Part shown: piece after piece, positions 17,893 through 26,369 of the stretch | How the letters are laid out: each line of letters opens with the position of its first letter | How positions within the stretch are numbered: the first letter of the stretch is position 1 | Source: Sideroxyarcus sp045866275 | Lineage (GTDB): Bacteria; Pseudomonadota; Gammaproteobacteria; Burkholderiales; Gallionellaceae | DNA length: 36,001 bases | Reading direction: 5' to 3' | Assembly (NCBI GenBank): GCA_045866275.1 | Contig: BAAFRX010000023.1 | Location: 1 to 36,001, forward strand | Program-made: the position numbers and the translations under genes | The notes under the pieces: generated by a model | Seen by the model: the letters and a program-made list of their open reading frames with translations, nothing else | Databases searched by the model: none | What the model was told of the DNA's origin: nothing

Positions 17893-18060
17893 TCACTTCA
17901 GCTTGGTTTCCTTGTATGCGACGTGTTTGCGTACCACCGGGTCGAACTTCATGAATTCGAGCTTTTCCGGAGTGGTTCGCTTGTTCTTGTTGGTAGTGTA
18001 GAAATGCCCCGTACCTGCGGAGGATTCCAGCTTGATCTTTTCGCGTGCGCCTTTTGCCAC
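17893..18060 (-). CDS. rpmG: 50S ribosomal protein L33
   Basis: A 55-residue protein, AKGAREKIKLESSAGTGHF at the start and RKHVAYKETKLK at the end, is standard bacterial L33. It lacks the zinc-binding CxxC pairs, so it is the zinc-independent (C-minus) form. The start codon is GTG at 18060, preceded by AAGGAGA on the minus strand. It lies 12 bases after rpmB and shares its promoter. Confidence 0.97.
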   Translation of the reverse strand: MAKGAREKIKLESSAGTGHFYTTNKNKRTTPEKLEFMKFDPVVRKHVAYKETKLK

Positions 18061-18072
18061 AGTCGTTCTCCT

Positions 18073-18309
18073 TTATACCTTCTCGCCGCGGGCGCGCATT
18101 TCGAACAGCACGGCTTCGATGCCGTTCTTGTCGATGGTGCGCAGCGCGGCATTGGTCAGGCGCAAAGACACCCAACGATTTTCCGATTCAACCCACAGAC
18201 GGCGGCGTTGCAGATTCGGCAAGAAACGACGCTTGGTTTTGTTGTTCGCGTGGGAAACGTTGTTGCCCACCATCGGGGCTTTTCCCGTTACTTGACAGAC
18301 GCGTGCCAT
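18073..18309 (-). CDS. rpmB: 50S ribosomal protein L28
   Basis: The 78-residue product begins MARVCQVTGKAPMVGNNVSH and includes RRFLPNLQRRRLWVESENRW, standard L28. It is the first gene of the rpmB-rpmG operon, with a good sigma70 promoter about 37 bases upstream. Confidence 0.98.
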   Translation of the reverse strand: MARVCQVTGKAPMVGNNVSHANNKTKRRFLPNLQRRRLWVESENRWVSLRLTNAALRTIDKNGIEAVLFEMRARGEKV

Positions 18310-18345
18310 GACTAACTCCAGACCAGTTGCAAAAATGAGGCGCGG

Positions 18346-18374
18346 ATTCTACCCAAAGCGGGAAGAACACACAA
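18346..18374 (-). promoter_or_regulatory. Sigma70 promoter of rpmB-rpmG
   Basis: On the minus strand TTGTGT (18374-18369) and TAGAAT (18351-18346) are spaced by 17 bases, with GGG just before the -10 element. It sits in the 75-base gap between hisD and rpmB, so rpmBG is transcribed separately. Confidence 0.75.
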
Positions 18375-18384
18375 CCGAAAGTTT

Positions 18385-19683
18385 TCAGCCGTTTTTCCGG
18401 TACAGCGCGGACTGGGCATGTGCCTGCAATCCCTCGCCGAATGCGAGCGTTGAAGCAATGTCGCCCAGGGTCTGTGCTCCGGCAGCCGAAACCTGGATCA
18501 GACTGCTGCGTTTCTGGAAGTCATAGACGCCCAGCGGCGAGGAAAAACGCGCCGTGCCCGAGGTCGGCAGCACGTGGTTAGGCCCGGCACAGTAATCACC
18601 CAGAGCTTCAGAGGTGTAACGCCCCATGAAGATCGCACCGGCGTGCTTGAGCCGGGGCAGCCAGTCCTGGGGGTCGGCCACGGAAAGTTCCAGATGCTCC
18701 GGCGCGATGCGGTTGGCGATGCGGCAGGCTTCGTCCAGATCGGCGACCTGAATCAGCGCACCGCGATTCTCCAGCGCGGTCTTGATGATGTCCTTGCGCG
18801 GCATCTGTTCCAGCAGCTTGTCGGCGCAGGCCGCCACTGCTTCGATGAAGGCCGCATCCGGCGACAACAGGATGGCCTGCGCCAGCTCGTCGTGTTCGGC
18901 TTGCGAAAACAAGTCCATCGCCACCCAGTCCGGATCGGTGTAACCGTCGCAAATCACCAGGATCTCGGAAGGGCCGGCGATCATGTCGATGCCGCAGACG
19001 CCGAACACGCGGCGCTTGGCCGCAGCCACATAGGCATTGCCGGGGCCGACAATCTTGTCCACCTTGGGCACGGTCGCCGTGCCGTAGGCCAGCGCCGCCA
19101 CCGCCTGTGCGCCGCCGATGGTGAACACGCGATCCACCCCGGACAGGTGTGCTGCCGCCAGCACCAGCTGATTCTTGATGCCGTCCGGTGTCGGCACGAC
19201 CATGATGAGCTCGGACACACCGGCCACTTTGGCGGGCAAGGCGTTCATCAGCACGGAAGAAGGATAGGCCGCCTTGCCGCCCGGCACGTACAGGCCGACG
19301 CGATCCAGCGGCGTGACTTGCTGACCCAGCAACGTACCGTCCTCGTCTGCATAGCTCCAGGAAGCTTGTATCTGCTTCTGGTGATAGGAGGTGACGCGTC
19401 GTGCAGCCCGCTCCAGCGCACTTTTCTGATCTGCGGGCAAGCCATCGAATGCCGCTTGCAGTTCAGACTTGGGCAATTCCATCGCAGCCGCATCCGCCAA
19501 CGGCAGTCGATCGAATTTGCGCGTGTATTCCAGCACGGCCGCATCGCCGCGTTTCTTCACATCGGCCAGGATGGCGGCAACCGTGACTTCCAGTTTTTCG
19601 TCGGCCGTCTCTTCAAAAGCCAACAGCCTGGTGAGCGCAGCATCGAAATCAGCTTGTTGGGTAGAAAGTCTTGTGATGTTCAT
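18385..19683 (-). CDS. hisD: Histidinol dehydrogenase
   Basis: A 432-residue enzyme that oxidises L-histidinol to L-histidine with NAD in the last two steps of histidine synthesis. Visible family segments are VGLYVPGGKAAYPSSVLMNA, GGAQAVAALAYGTATVPKVDKIVGPGN, IAGPSEILVI, SQAEHDELAQAI, and the catalytic APEHLEL with the conserved Glu-His. Length is normal. It lies 39 bases downstream of hisG in the same orientation; the rest of the his pathway is not in this window. Confidence 0.98.
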   Translation of the reverse strand: MNITRLSTQQADFDAALTRLLAFEETADEKLEVTVAAILADVKKRGDAAVLEYTRKFDRLPLADAAAMELPKSELQAAFDGLPADQKSALERAARRVTSYHQKQIQASWSYADEDGTLLGQQVTPLDRVGLYVPGGKAAYPSSVLMNALPAKVAGVSELIMVVPTPDGIKNQLVLAAAHLSGVDRVFTIGGAQAVAALAYGTATVPKVDKIVGPGNAYVAAAKRRVFGVCGIDMIAGPSEILVICDGYTDPDWVAMDLFSQAEHDELAQAILLSPDAAFIEAVAACADKLLEQMPRKDIIKTALENRGALIQVADLDEACRIANRIAPEHLELSVADPQDWLPRLKHAGAIFMGRYTSEALGDYCAGPNHVLPTSGTARFSSPLGVYDFQKRSSLIQVSAAGAQTLGDIASTLAFGEGLQAHAQSALYRKNG

Positions 19684-19722
19684 GTTTCGTTATCCCGTGC
19701 ATCATTCCCGTGGAAAGGAACC

Positions 19723-20367
19723 CTAATTTTTGATTGCGCCGGCAAAAGCGTCCAGCATCGGCTGGAGGGTTGCGCGCTTCAGTTTCAATGCCGCCTGGTT
19801 CACCACCAGCCGCGAAGAAATCTGCGCGATCTCTTCCACCGCCACCAGATTGTTGGCTTTCAGGGTGGCGCCGCTGCTGACCAGATCGACAATGGCGTCG
19901 GACAGGCCGACCAGCGGCGCCAGTTCCATCGAGCCGTACAGCTTGATCAGATCGACATGCACGCCTTTGGCAGCGAAGTGTTCGCGCGCGGTCTTCACAT
20001 ATTTGGTTGCGACCCGCAGACGCGCGCCCTGGCGTACCGCCGTTGCGTAATCAAACCCGTTCGGCACCGCGACCATCATGCGGCACCGGGCGATATTCAG
20101 GTCGAGCGGCTGGTACAAGCCATCGCCGCCGTGTTCGTTGAGCACATCCTTGCCCGCCACGCCCAGATCGGCCGCACCGTATTGCACATAGGTCGGCACA
20201 TCGGAGGCGCGCACGATGATCAGCCGCACATCGGCACGGTTGGTCGGCAGGATGAGTTTGCGCGAAGTCTCGGGGTCTTCCAGCGGCGTGATACCCGCCG
20301 ACTTGAGCAGTGGCAGGGTTTCTTCGAAGATGCGGCCCTTGGAGAGGGCGATAGTGATGCCGGTCAT
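19723..20367 (-). CDS. hisG: ATP phosphoribosyltransferase, short form
   Basis: A 214-residue HisG that joins ATP and PRPP in the first step of histidine synthesis. Family segments include ITIALSKGRIFEETLPLL, RASDVPTYVQYGAADLGVAGKDVL and the PRPP loop DLVSSGATLKANNL. The length shows it is the short form without the C-terminal regulatory domain, which by family knowledge works with HisZ, not seen here. A TAGAAT -10 element lies upstream at 20402-20397 on the minus strand, but its -35 region is weak. Confidence 0.97.
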   Translation of the reverse strand: MTGITIALSKGRIFEETLPLLKSAGITPLEDPETSRKLILPTNRADVRLIIVRASDVPTYVQYGAADLGVAGKDVLNEHGGDGLYQPLDLNIARCRMMVAVPNGFDYATAVRQGARLRVATKYVKTAREHFAAKGVHVDLIKLYGSMELAPLVGLSDAIVDLVSSGATLKANNLVAVEEIAQISSRLVVNQAALKLKRATLQPMLDAFAGAIKN

Positions 20368-20445
20368 GATTGAGTTGAACGTCTAAAAGGACGCGCATTC
20401 TAGCGCCAAACGCAGTTCAGGTCGAAATCGGGCCGCAACTTACTT

Positions 20446-21177
20446 CTACTCCCCCAGCGTCATCCAGTGCAGCCCCGCTTGATCGGCGCGCAAGACGCGC
20501 GCTGTACCGCTATCCCAGTCACCCAGCACCCAGCGTTCGCAGGTGCGTCCATCCAGAGGGTGCAGATGTTTGGCCGGGCGGTGGGTGTGGCCATGAATCA
20601 GGCGCGGGTAGTGATACGCGCGCAACAATGCCTGCACCGCCTGTTCGTTCACGTCCATGATCTCCATCGCCTTGCGGCGTTTCGAATGCTCGCTCTGCTC
20701 GCGCATGCGCTCGATCTGCGCTTTGCGCTCGGCCAATGGCAGCCGCAAAAATTCGTCGCGCCATGCGCCGCCTCGCACCAGGGTGCGGAATTGCTGGTAG
20801 GCGACATCGTCGGTGCACAGCGCGTCCCCGTGCATCAGCAAGGTGCTCGTGCCATACAGGTCGAGCAAAACCGGATCGGGCAGCAGTTCCGCCCGGCAGG
20901 CCGCCGCAAGCTGCTCGCCCATCAGCAAGTCGCGGTTGCCGTGCATGATGCAGAGGCGCGTGCCGCGCGCGGTCAACTGCTGCAGGTCTTCGCTGACAGC
21001 GGCATGGAACGGATCGGCCAGATCATCGTCACCGGCCCAGTACTCGAACAGGTCACCCAGAATGTAGAGCGCCTCCGCGCGCGGGGCGATGTCGCGCACG
21101 AAGTGGCGGAACAGTGCCGCGCTGGACGACTGTTCCGAGCTCAGGTGCAGATCGGAAATGAAGAGGGAATGGGACAT
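20446..21177 (-). CDS. lpxH: UDP-2,3-diacylglucosamine diphosphatase LpxH
   Basis: A 243-residue metallophosphoesterase that makes lipid X (2,3-diacylglucosamine 1-phosphate) in lipid A synthesis at the inner membrane. The calcineurin-like metal ligands are in ISDLHL, LGDLFEYWAGDDD, HGNRDLLMG, MHGDALC and IHGHTHRP. The ATG at 21177 gives MSHSLFISDLHL; the longer open frame upstream runs through the end of the cyclophilin gene and is not coding. It lies 32 bases after the cyclophilin gene and closes the envelope gene group. Confidence 0.96.
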   Translation of the reverse strand: MSHSLFISDLHLSSEQSSSAALFRHFVRDIAPRAEALYILGDLFEYWAGDDDLADPFHAAVSEDLQQLTARGTRLCIMHGNRDLLMGEQLAAACRAELLPDPVLLDLYGTSTLLMHGDALCTDDVAYQQFRTLVRGGAWRDEFLRLPLAERKAQIERMREQSEHSKRRKAMEIMDVNEQAVQALLRAYHYPRLIHGHTHRPAKHLHPLDGRTCERWVLGDWDSGTARVLRADQAGLHWMTLGE

Positions 21178-21209
21178 CCATGTAAAACGGCGCCGCAGCG
21201 CCGTCTTGG

Positions 21210-21794
21210 TTATTGCACGACTTCGGCTTTGGTGATGATGACATCCTCTTTGGGGACATCCTGATGGAAGCCGCTGTTGCCGGTCTTCACCTTGCCGATG
21301 GCATCGACCACTTCCTTGCCCTCGACCACTTTGCCGAACACGCAATAGCCCCAGCCGTCCTGTCCCGGATAGTCGAGGAAGCTGTTGTTCTTCACGTTGA
21401 TAAAGAACTGTGCGGTGGCGGAATGCGGATCACCGGTACGCGCCATGGCGATGGTATAGGTGTCATTCTTGAGGCCGTTGGCGGCCTCGTTCTTGATTGG
21501 CGCGTTGGTCTTTTTCTGCTTCATGCCCGGCTCGAAGCCGCCGCCCTGGATCATGAAATTCGGGATCACGCGGTGGAACACGGTGTTGCTGTAAAACCCG
21601 GCGTTCACATAGTCCAGAAAGTTCTGGACGGTGAGCGGCGCTTTCTCGGCGTCGAGTTGCAGGACGATGGTGCCGTGGTTGGTTTCGAGTTTGACCATTT
21701 TCATTTTTCCTTGGGTTGAAGAAGCGGCGTGCGCGGGCAGGATGCACAGTCCGGCCAGCAAGATCGATAGAACGATAGGTAAAAATTTTCTCAT
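21210..21794 (-). CDS. Periplasmic cyclophilin-type peptidyl-prolyl cis-trans isomerase
   Basis: A 194-residue protein with a signal peptide (MRKFLPIVLSILLAGLCILP, then AHA before the cleavage site) followed by a cyclophilin domain: FLDYVNAGFYSNTVFHRVIP, IQGGGFEPG, TGDPHSATAQFFINV and YCVFGKVVEG. It would isomerise prolyl bonds in the periplasm, like PpiA. The ATG at 21794 forms an ATGA overlap with the L,D-transpeptidase stop, and lpxH follows after 32 bases. Confidence 0.95.
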   Translation of the reverse strand: MRKFLPIVLSILLAGLCILPAHAASSTQGKMKMVKLETNHGTIVLQLDAEKAPLTVQNFLDYVNAGFYSNTVFHRVIPNFMIQGGGFEPGMKQKKTNAPIKNEAANGLKNDTYTIAMARTGDPHSATAQFFINVKNNSFLDYPGQDGWGYCVFGKVVEGKEVVDAIGKVKTGNSGFHQDVPKEDVIITKAEVVQ

Positions 21795-22954
21795 GATGCG
21801 GAGCCCTCATAGATGATCTGCCAGCGGCCATCACGTTTTTGCCAGTACTGGCGCTTGTGCATGCGATTGGCCAAATTGTTGCTCGTATAGTCCTGGTCGA
21901 AGTTGACCACGACCAGCCCCGGCTGGGTCGGATACGGGAAGAGGCTCAAGTTATCGACCCGCACCTTGATCCAGGTCTTGCCGGCATTGACCTGCTGTTT
22001 CTGTTGCGCGAACGCACTGCGCCCCAGTTTGCCGGTGGAAAAATCCGGCGCGTAGTGCGCCAGATACGCCGCGGTGTCGCGACTTTCCCAGGCCGTGCGC
22101 CATTGCTCGATGGCGTCCCGCAGTGCCTCGCGCTCGCCGCGGTCGGCATCGTCCAGCCAGTCCATCCGGTTGGTGATGATGACCGGAGTCGCCCCGACCT
22201 TGATGTCGCGGCCGAGACGGAGCAAATCCTCGTTCGCCAGCACCACACAGCCATTGCTGGCTCTGGGGGCGCGGCTATAGGTGTTGCTGGGCGTGCCATG
22301 CAGCCAGATGCCGTGGCCGCTGCGCCCATGCCGCTGATCCCACTCGTTGGGATAACTGATCGGGTAGGCGCCGGCGCCGTACAAATCGGCCAGCTTTTGC
22401 TGCGGAATAAACCCGTTGACGAAATACACGCCGAGCGGCGTTTTCTGGTCACCCTCGACGAACTTGTCCGCACCCTTCTTGCCCATGCTGATGTAGAAAT
22501 CGGCCACGTAACGCGGTTCGCCGTTGACGTTCTCGTACAGATAGAGCGTGGACTTGCTGGTGTCCACCACCACTGCATAGCGCTGTTGCGCATTCAGTTG
22601 CCACAGGTAACGCGGCACGGCAACGGGTTGCTGCTGCTGCGCGCGCTGCAAGCGCACCTGCGCTTCTTCGCGCAGGTCCTGCAGCAATTCATGCGGCGCA
22701 TCGGGTGCGTTGCCGAAATCGCGCAGCGGTTGTGCCCGTGCCAGCAACAAGTCGCCCCTGACTAGTTGCGCCAGCTTGAAGTCGGGATTGCGTTTAAGCA
22801 GGGAATCGACTTCGTTCAAGGCGACATCAAGACGATTCTCCCCGACCGCCTGCAAACTCCGCGCCAGCGTCTGCTCCAGATTGTGCGAATCCGGCTCGGC
22901 CACCGCAGGGGTGGCGAAAGCTGCAAGCCCGATCAGGACAAGTGGCCAGCGCAT
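21791..22954 (-). CDS. L,D-transpeptidase (YkuD) with C-terminal SnoaL/NTF2-like domain
   Basis: A 387-residue exported protein. After the signal peptide (MRWPLVLIGLAAFATPAVAE) comes a helical, possibly TPR-like segment, then a YkuD domain (about 125-265) with the catalytic pattern HGTPSN ... ASNGCV, and a C-terminal SnoaL/NTF2-like domain beginning WRTAWESRDTAAYLAHYAPDF. YkuD enzymes form L,D-crosslinks in peptidoglycan or attach proteins to it; the specific substrate is unknown. The ATG at 22954 lies two bases after the stop of the TPR gene; a TTG at 22960 is an alternative. The C-terminal domain resembles that of the upstream TPR protein. Confidence 0.9.
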   Translation of the reverse strand: MRWPLVLIGLAAFATPAVAEPDSHNLEQTLARSLQAVGENRLDVALNEVDSLLKRNPDFKLAQLVRGDLLLARAQPLRDFGNAPDAPHELLQDLREEAQVRLQRAQQQQPVAVPRYLWQLNAQQRYAVVVDTSKSTLYLYENVNGEPRYVADFYISMGKKGADKFVEGDQKTPLGVYFVNGFIPQQKLADLYGAGAYPISYPNEWDQRHGRSGHGIWLHGTPSNTYSRAPRASNGCVVLANEDLLRLGRDIKVGATPVIITNRMDWLDDADRGEREALRDAIEQWRTAWESRDTAAYLAHYAPDFSTGKLGRSAFAQQKQQVNAGKTWIKVRVDNLSLFPYPTQPGLVVVNFDQDYTSNNLANRMHKRQYWQKRDGRWQIIYEGSAS

Positions 22955-22956
22955 GA

Positions 22957-24081
22957 TCAATTTCCGGCGCGCTCTTCGGCGATCAGCCAGCGGCCGTCAC
23001 GCTTGACCCAGACCAGCGTTTTGCGGTCCAGACTCTTGAAATGGCTGGCGCGGTAGCTCTGGCTGAAGGTCGCACGCGCCTGCTGCGCATCGACCAGCGT
23101 CACCTTGAGATTGCTTACGCCGACCTGGATCGATTTCGGTTTGGTCAGACGCTCCCTGCGCACCGCCTCCCACGCACCGCGCGTCTGACCGCCGGGTGTC
23201 TTGAAGTCGCCCGCGTAGAAGGACAGGTATTGCTTGACGTTCCTGCTCGACCAGGCCTTGGCCCAGTCGTGCGTTGCCTGCGCGATCTCGGCATTCACAT
23301 CCGCGGCGGCCACGACCGGCACTGGCGCAGCTTCGACTTTGGCCGGAGCGGGCTCGACCTTGACCGGGGCAGGCGTGATGGGTGGAGCCGGCTCCACCTT
23401 GACCGGGGCAACCGGTGCCGTCCGCGCCACCGGAGCCTCGGCCACCATGATGGGCTTGCTCGCCACGGCGGCGGGCGCTGTCGGCTGCACCGCAGGAGCA
23501 ACCGGCTGCACTGCACTGCCCGGAGCAGCATCCGCCAGCACGACACCGGGAGACTTGGCGGCACGCGCGCCCTTGTCGAACAGCTCGCGAATCAGCGCCA
23601 GCTTGGTCTGGGTGCCGGCATTGCTCTTGTCCAGTTGCAGCGCGCGGTCGTAGGCCTGGCTCGCCATCTTGGCGTAGATATCGCCGAGGTTTTCATGCGC
23701 GGTGGCATAACTGGGATGGGTGCGGATCGCCATTTCCAGCGCGACCTTGGCTTTTTCGTATTGTCCCTGCCCTGCATACAACACGGCCAGATTGTTGTAC
23801 GGTTCCGGCAGTTCCGGATAATCGTTGGTCAGCGCGGCAAAGATGTCGATCGCCTCCGTCGGCTTGCCTTGCTCGTTGACGATCAGCCCTTTCAGGAAAC
23901 GCGCCTGCGCATCCTTCGGCTTCGTCACCAGAAAGGCATCGACCTTGCTCAAGGCCTGGTCGAGCTGGCCCTGCTTGAACAATTTATTTGCGTCCTGAAT
24001 CTCGTCCGCGCCCCCGTTCAGACTGAACGACAGCAGCAGACACGCAACGACGGCAGTTCCGATTTTTTTCAGCATTTCCAT
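22957..24081 (-). CDS. Exported TPR protein with Pro/Ala linker and SnoaL/NTF2-like domain
   Basis: A 374-residue protein with an N-terminal signal peptide (LKKIGTAVVACLLLSFSLNG), tetratricopeptide repeats (about 25-175; for example AKVALEMAIRTHPSYATAHE), a long Pro/Ala/Val linker containing repeats such as PVKVEPAP and KVEAAPVP (about 180-260), and a C-terminal SnoaL/NTF2-like domain starting WAKAWSSRNVKQYLSFYAGDF. It probably acts in the periplasm with the L,D-transpeptidase encoded next. ATG at 24081 or 24075 is the start; the longer frame upstream lacks a signal sequence. It is the first gene of the envelope group and is divergent from glnS. Confidence 0.85.
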   Translation of the reverse strand: MEMLKKIGTAVVACLLLSFSLNGGADEIQDANKLFKQGQLDQALSKVDAFLVTKPKDAQARFLKGLIVNEQGKPTEAIDIFAALTNDYPELPEPYNNLAVLYAGQGQYEKAKVALEMAIRTHPSYATAHENLGDIYAKMASQAYDRALQLDKSNAGTQTKLALIRELFDKGARAAKSPGVVLADAAPGSAVQPVAPAVQPTAPAAVASKPIMVAEAPVARTAPVAPVKVEPAPPITPAPVKVEPAPAKVEAAPVPVVAAADVNAEIAQATHDWAKAWSSRNVKQYLSFYAGDFKTPGGQTRGAWEAVRRERLTKPKSIQVGVSNLKVTLVDAQQARATFSQSYRASHFKSLDRKTLVWVKRDGRWLIAEERAGN

Positions 24082-24254
24082 TCTGTCTTTATTTTTGATT
24101 GATTTTTGGGCGGCAGCATACCGCCGGATGCTGTCGATTCTACCAAAGAAGCGTGACCCATACATAGGCCGTTTCAGCCGGAAGTGCCCGCGAGCGCAGG
24201 CCCCGTTTCGGGTAGAATCGCGCATCCCGTTCACTCTTGACCCTTCAATTCAAC

Positions 24255-25925
24255 ATGAGCAGCAATACCCCGGCACCCGTTTCAAATTTCATCCGCACGA
24301 TCATCGACGGCGACCTCGCCTCCGGCAAACACACGAGCATCGCCACCCGCTTCCCGCCCGAGCCGAACGGCTACCTGCACGTCGGGCACGCCAAATCCAT
24401 CTGCCTCAACTTTGGACTGGCGCAGGACTACCATGGCACCTGCAACCTGCGCTTCGACGACACCAACCCTGAGAAAGAGAGCGAGGAATACGCGCAATCC
24501 ATCCAGGACGACGTGCGCTGGCTGGGTTTCCAGTGGCACGGCGACGTGCACTGGGCGTCGGATTACTTTGACGCGCTGTACAACTTCGCGGTGGAACTCA
24601 TCAACAAGGGACTGGCCTATGTGGACGACCTGACACCGGAGCAGATGCGCGAATATCGCGGCACACTGAAAGAGCCGGGCAAGAACAGCCCCAACCGTGA
24701 CCGTTCCGTGGCCGAGAACCTCGACCTGTTCACGCGCATGAGGAACGGCGAATTCGCCGACGGCGCGAGGGTGCTGCGCGCCAAGATCGACATGAGTTCG
24801 CCCAACATCAACCTGCGCGACCCGGTGATCTACCGCATCAAACGTGCCCACCACATCCGCACCGGCGACAAGTGGTGCATCTACCCGATGTACGACTACA
24901 CCCATTGCATCTCCGACGCGCTGGAAGGCATCACTCATTCCATCTGCACGCTGGAGTTTGAAGACCACCGCCCCTTGTACGACTGGGTGCTGGACCACGT
25001 CAGCGTGCCGTGTCATCCGCGCCAGTACGAGTTCTCTCGTCTGGAGTTGCACTACACCATCACCAGCAAGAGGAAGCTGTTGCAACTGGTGAACGAGAAG
25101 AAGGTGAGCGGCTGGGACGACCCGCGCATGCCCACCATCAGCGGCATGCGCCGCCGCGGTTACACGCCCGAAGGCATCCGCGAATTCGCCCGGCGCATCG
25201 GTGTGTCCAAGGGCGAGAACAGCGTGGACATGGCAATCATGGAAGGCGCGATCCGCGAGGATCTGGAGCTGCGCGCCCCGCGCGTGATGGCGATCATCAA
25301 TCCGCTCAAGGTCACCATCACCAACGCCGACGGCGCGCTGACGCGCGAAGCGGATTTCCACCCCAACGTGCCGGAGCTTGGCAAGCGCATAGTGGCGTTC
25401 GGCAAGGAGTTGTTCATTGAAGCGGACGACTTCGCCGAAGTGCCGCCGCCGGGCTGGAAGCGCCTCACGCTGGGCGGCGAGATCCGCCTGCGCCACAGCT
25501 ACGTGATGCGCTGCGACGAGGTCGTAAAGGATGCGACCGGGCACGTGGTCGAACTGAAGTGCAGCATCGACCACAACACCCTGGGCAAGAACCCGGAAGG
25601 CCGCAAGGTGAAGGGCGTGATCCATTTCCTGTCGCGCGAGCACGCGCTGCCCGCCGAGATTCGCCTGTACGACCGACTGTTCAACGTGGCAGAGCCAGAT
25701 AGCAAAAAGGACGTGGATTTCCTCACGCATCTGAATCCGGATTCGCTCAAAGTCGTACAAGGCTGGGTGGAAGCGAGTGCGAAAGATGCCGCGCCGGAGA
25801 CGCGCTACCAGTTTGAGCGCCTCGGCTACTTCGTCACTGATCGCCGCGAGCATCAACCGGGTGGTAAGCTGGTGTTCAACCGCACGGTGACGCTGCGGGA
25901 TTCGTGGGCAAAAGAGCAGGGTTGA
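24255..25925 (+). CDS. glnS: Glutaminyl-tRNA synthetase
   Basis: A 556-residue class I synthetase that charges tRNA-Gln. The HIGH-type motif is in PPEPNGYLHVGHAKSI; CNLRFDDTNPEKE and the KMSKS-equivalent ITSKRKLLQLV follow, and the C-terminal beta-barrel anticodon-binding region is complete (VDFLTHLNPDSLKVVQGWVE). The ATG at 24255 is chosen over an in-frame TTG 18 bases upstream. A -10-like TAGAAT preceded by GGG lies at 24213-24218. The stop is followed after one base by an inverted-repeat element (25927-26039). Confidence 0.98.
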   Translation: MSSNTPAPVSNFIRTIIDGDLASGKHTSIATRFPPEPNGYLHVGHAKSICLNFGLAQDYHGTCNLRFDDTNPEKESEEYAQSIQDDVRWLGFQWHGDVHWASDYFDALYNFAVELINKGLAYVDDLTPEQMREYRGTLKEPGKNSPNRDRSVAENLDLFTRMRNGEFADGARVLRAKIDMSSPNINLRDPVIYRIKRAHHIRTGDKWCIYPMYDYTHCISDALEGITHSICTLEFEDHRPLYDWVLDHVSVPCHPRQYEFSRLELHYTITSKRKLLQLVNEKKVSGWDDPRMPTISGMRRRGYTPEGIREFARRIGVSKGENSVDMAIMEGAIREDLELRAPRVMAIINPLKVTITNADGALTREADFHPNVPELGKRIVAFGKELFIEADDFAEVPPPGWKRLTLGGEIRLRHSYVMRCDEVVKDATGHVVELKCSIDHNTLGKNPEGRKVKGVIHFLSREHALPAEIRLYDRLFNVAEPDSKKDVDFLTHLNPDSLKVVQGWVEASAKDAAPETRYQFERLGYFVTDRREHQPGGKLVFNRTVTLRDSWAKEQG

Positions 25926-25926
25926 C

Positions 25927-26039
25927 CGTCATACCGGCGCAGGCCGGTATCCAGTCAGTCGAACAGCCCGCGCGAAGCGCGGACAAAGCCAACGGCATTT
26001 TGATAAACGCACTGGATACCGGTCTGCACCGGTATGACG
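25927..26039. repeat. 113-bp inverted-repeat element A, left of the GIY-YIG gene
   Basis: The ends are 29-nt inverted repeats that match at 27 positions (left CGTCATACCGGCGCAGG..., right ending CACCGGTATGACG). Each arm is itself near-palindromic (ACCGGC...GCCGGT). The interior has a hairpin CCGCGC-GAA-GCGCGG followed by GACAAAGCCAACGGCATTTT. It begins one base after the glnS stop. Element B on the other side of the nuclease gene has the same internal order, so the two are copies of one mobile repeat family. Confidence 0.85.
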
Positions 26040-26057
26040 AAAATCAAGGGAGCTACG

Positions 26058-26348
26058 GTGAGCAAACTGCCCTGCGTTTATCTACTCGCCAGCAAACGCA
26101 ACGGCACGCTGTACATTGGAGTCACTTCCGATCTGGTTAAGCGGATATGGGAACACAAGAATCACGTGGTCGATGGTTTCACCAAACAGTATGGGGTGGA
26201 TCGACTCGTCTGGTATGAAGTGCATGAAACCATGGAGTCAGCCATTCAGCGCGAGAAGGCCCTTAAGGAATGGCAGCGTGCATGGAAGCTGAAGTTGGTC
26301 GAAGAGAACAATCCCGACTGGAAGGATTTGTACGACTCGATATGTTAG
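26058..26348 (+). CDS. Small GIY-YIG nuclease family protein
   Basis: A 96-residue single-domain GIY-YIG protein. The motif appears as VYLLASKRNGTLYIGVTSDL (variant Y-x10-YIG), the catalytic arginine is in LVKRIWEHKNH, and the later glutamate in ESAIQREKALKEWQRAWK. Members of this URI/UPF0213-type group are predicted endonucleases; the target is unknown. GTG at 26058 is chosen because AAGGGAG lies six bases upstream; an in-frame ATG at 26034 falls inside the flanking repeat. The gene lies exactly between two copies of a 113-114 bp inverted-repeat element and separates glnS from cysS. Confidence 0.88.
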   Translation: MSKLPCVYLLASKRNGTLYIGVTSDLVKRIWEHKNHVVDGFTKQYGVDRLVWYEVHETMESAIQREKALKEWQRAWKLKLVEENNPDWKDLYDSIC

Positions 26349-26350
26349 GC

Positions 26351-26362
26351 CGTCATACCGGC
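26351..26362. repeat. Partial repeat arm (12 nt) before element B
   Basis: CGTCATACCGGC, the outermost 12 bases of the element arm, occurs two bases after the nuclease stop and again 19 bases later as the start of the full element B. It is either a truncated older insertion or a slipped duplication. Confidence 0.6.
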
Positions 26363-26369
26363 AGCGAGT

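Noticed and set aside
18574..20373. A 599-codon open frame on the plus strand opposite hisD and hisG
   Set aside because: It covers two well-identified genes on the other strand and shows antisense composition.
24282..25856. A 524-codon open frame on the minus strand opposite glnS
   Set aside because: glnS is certain on the plus strand; the antisense frame has no motif.
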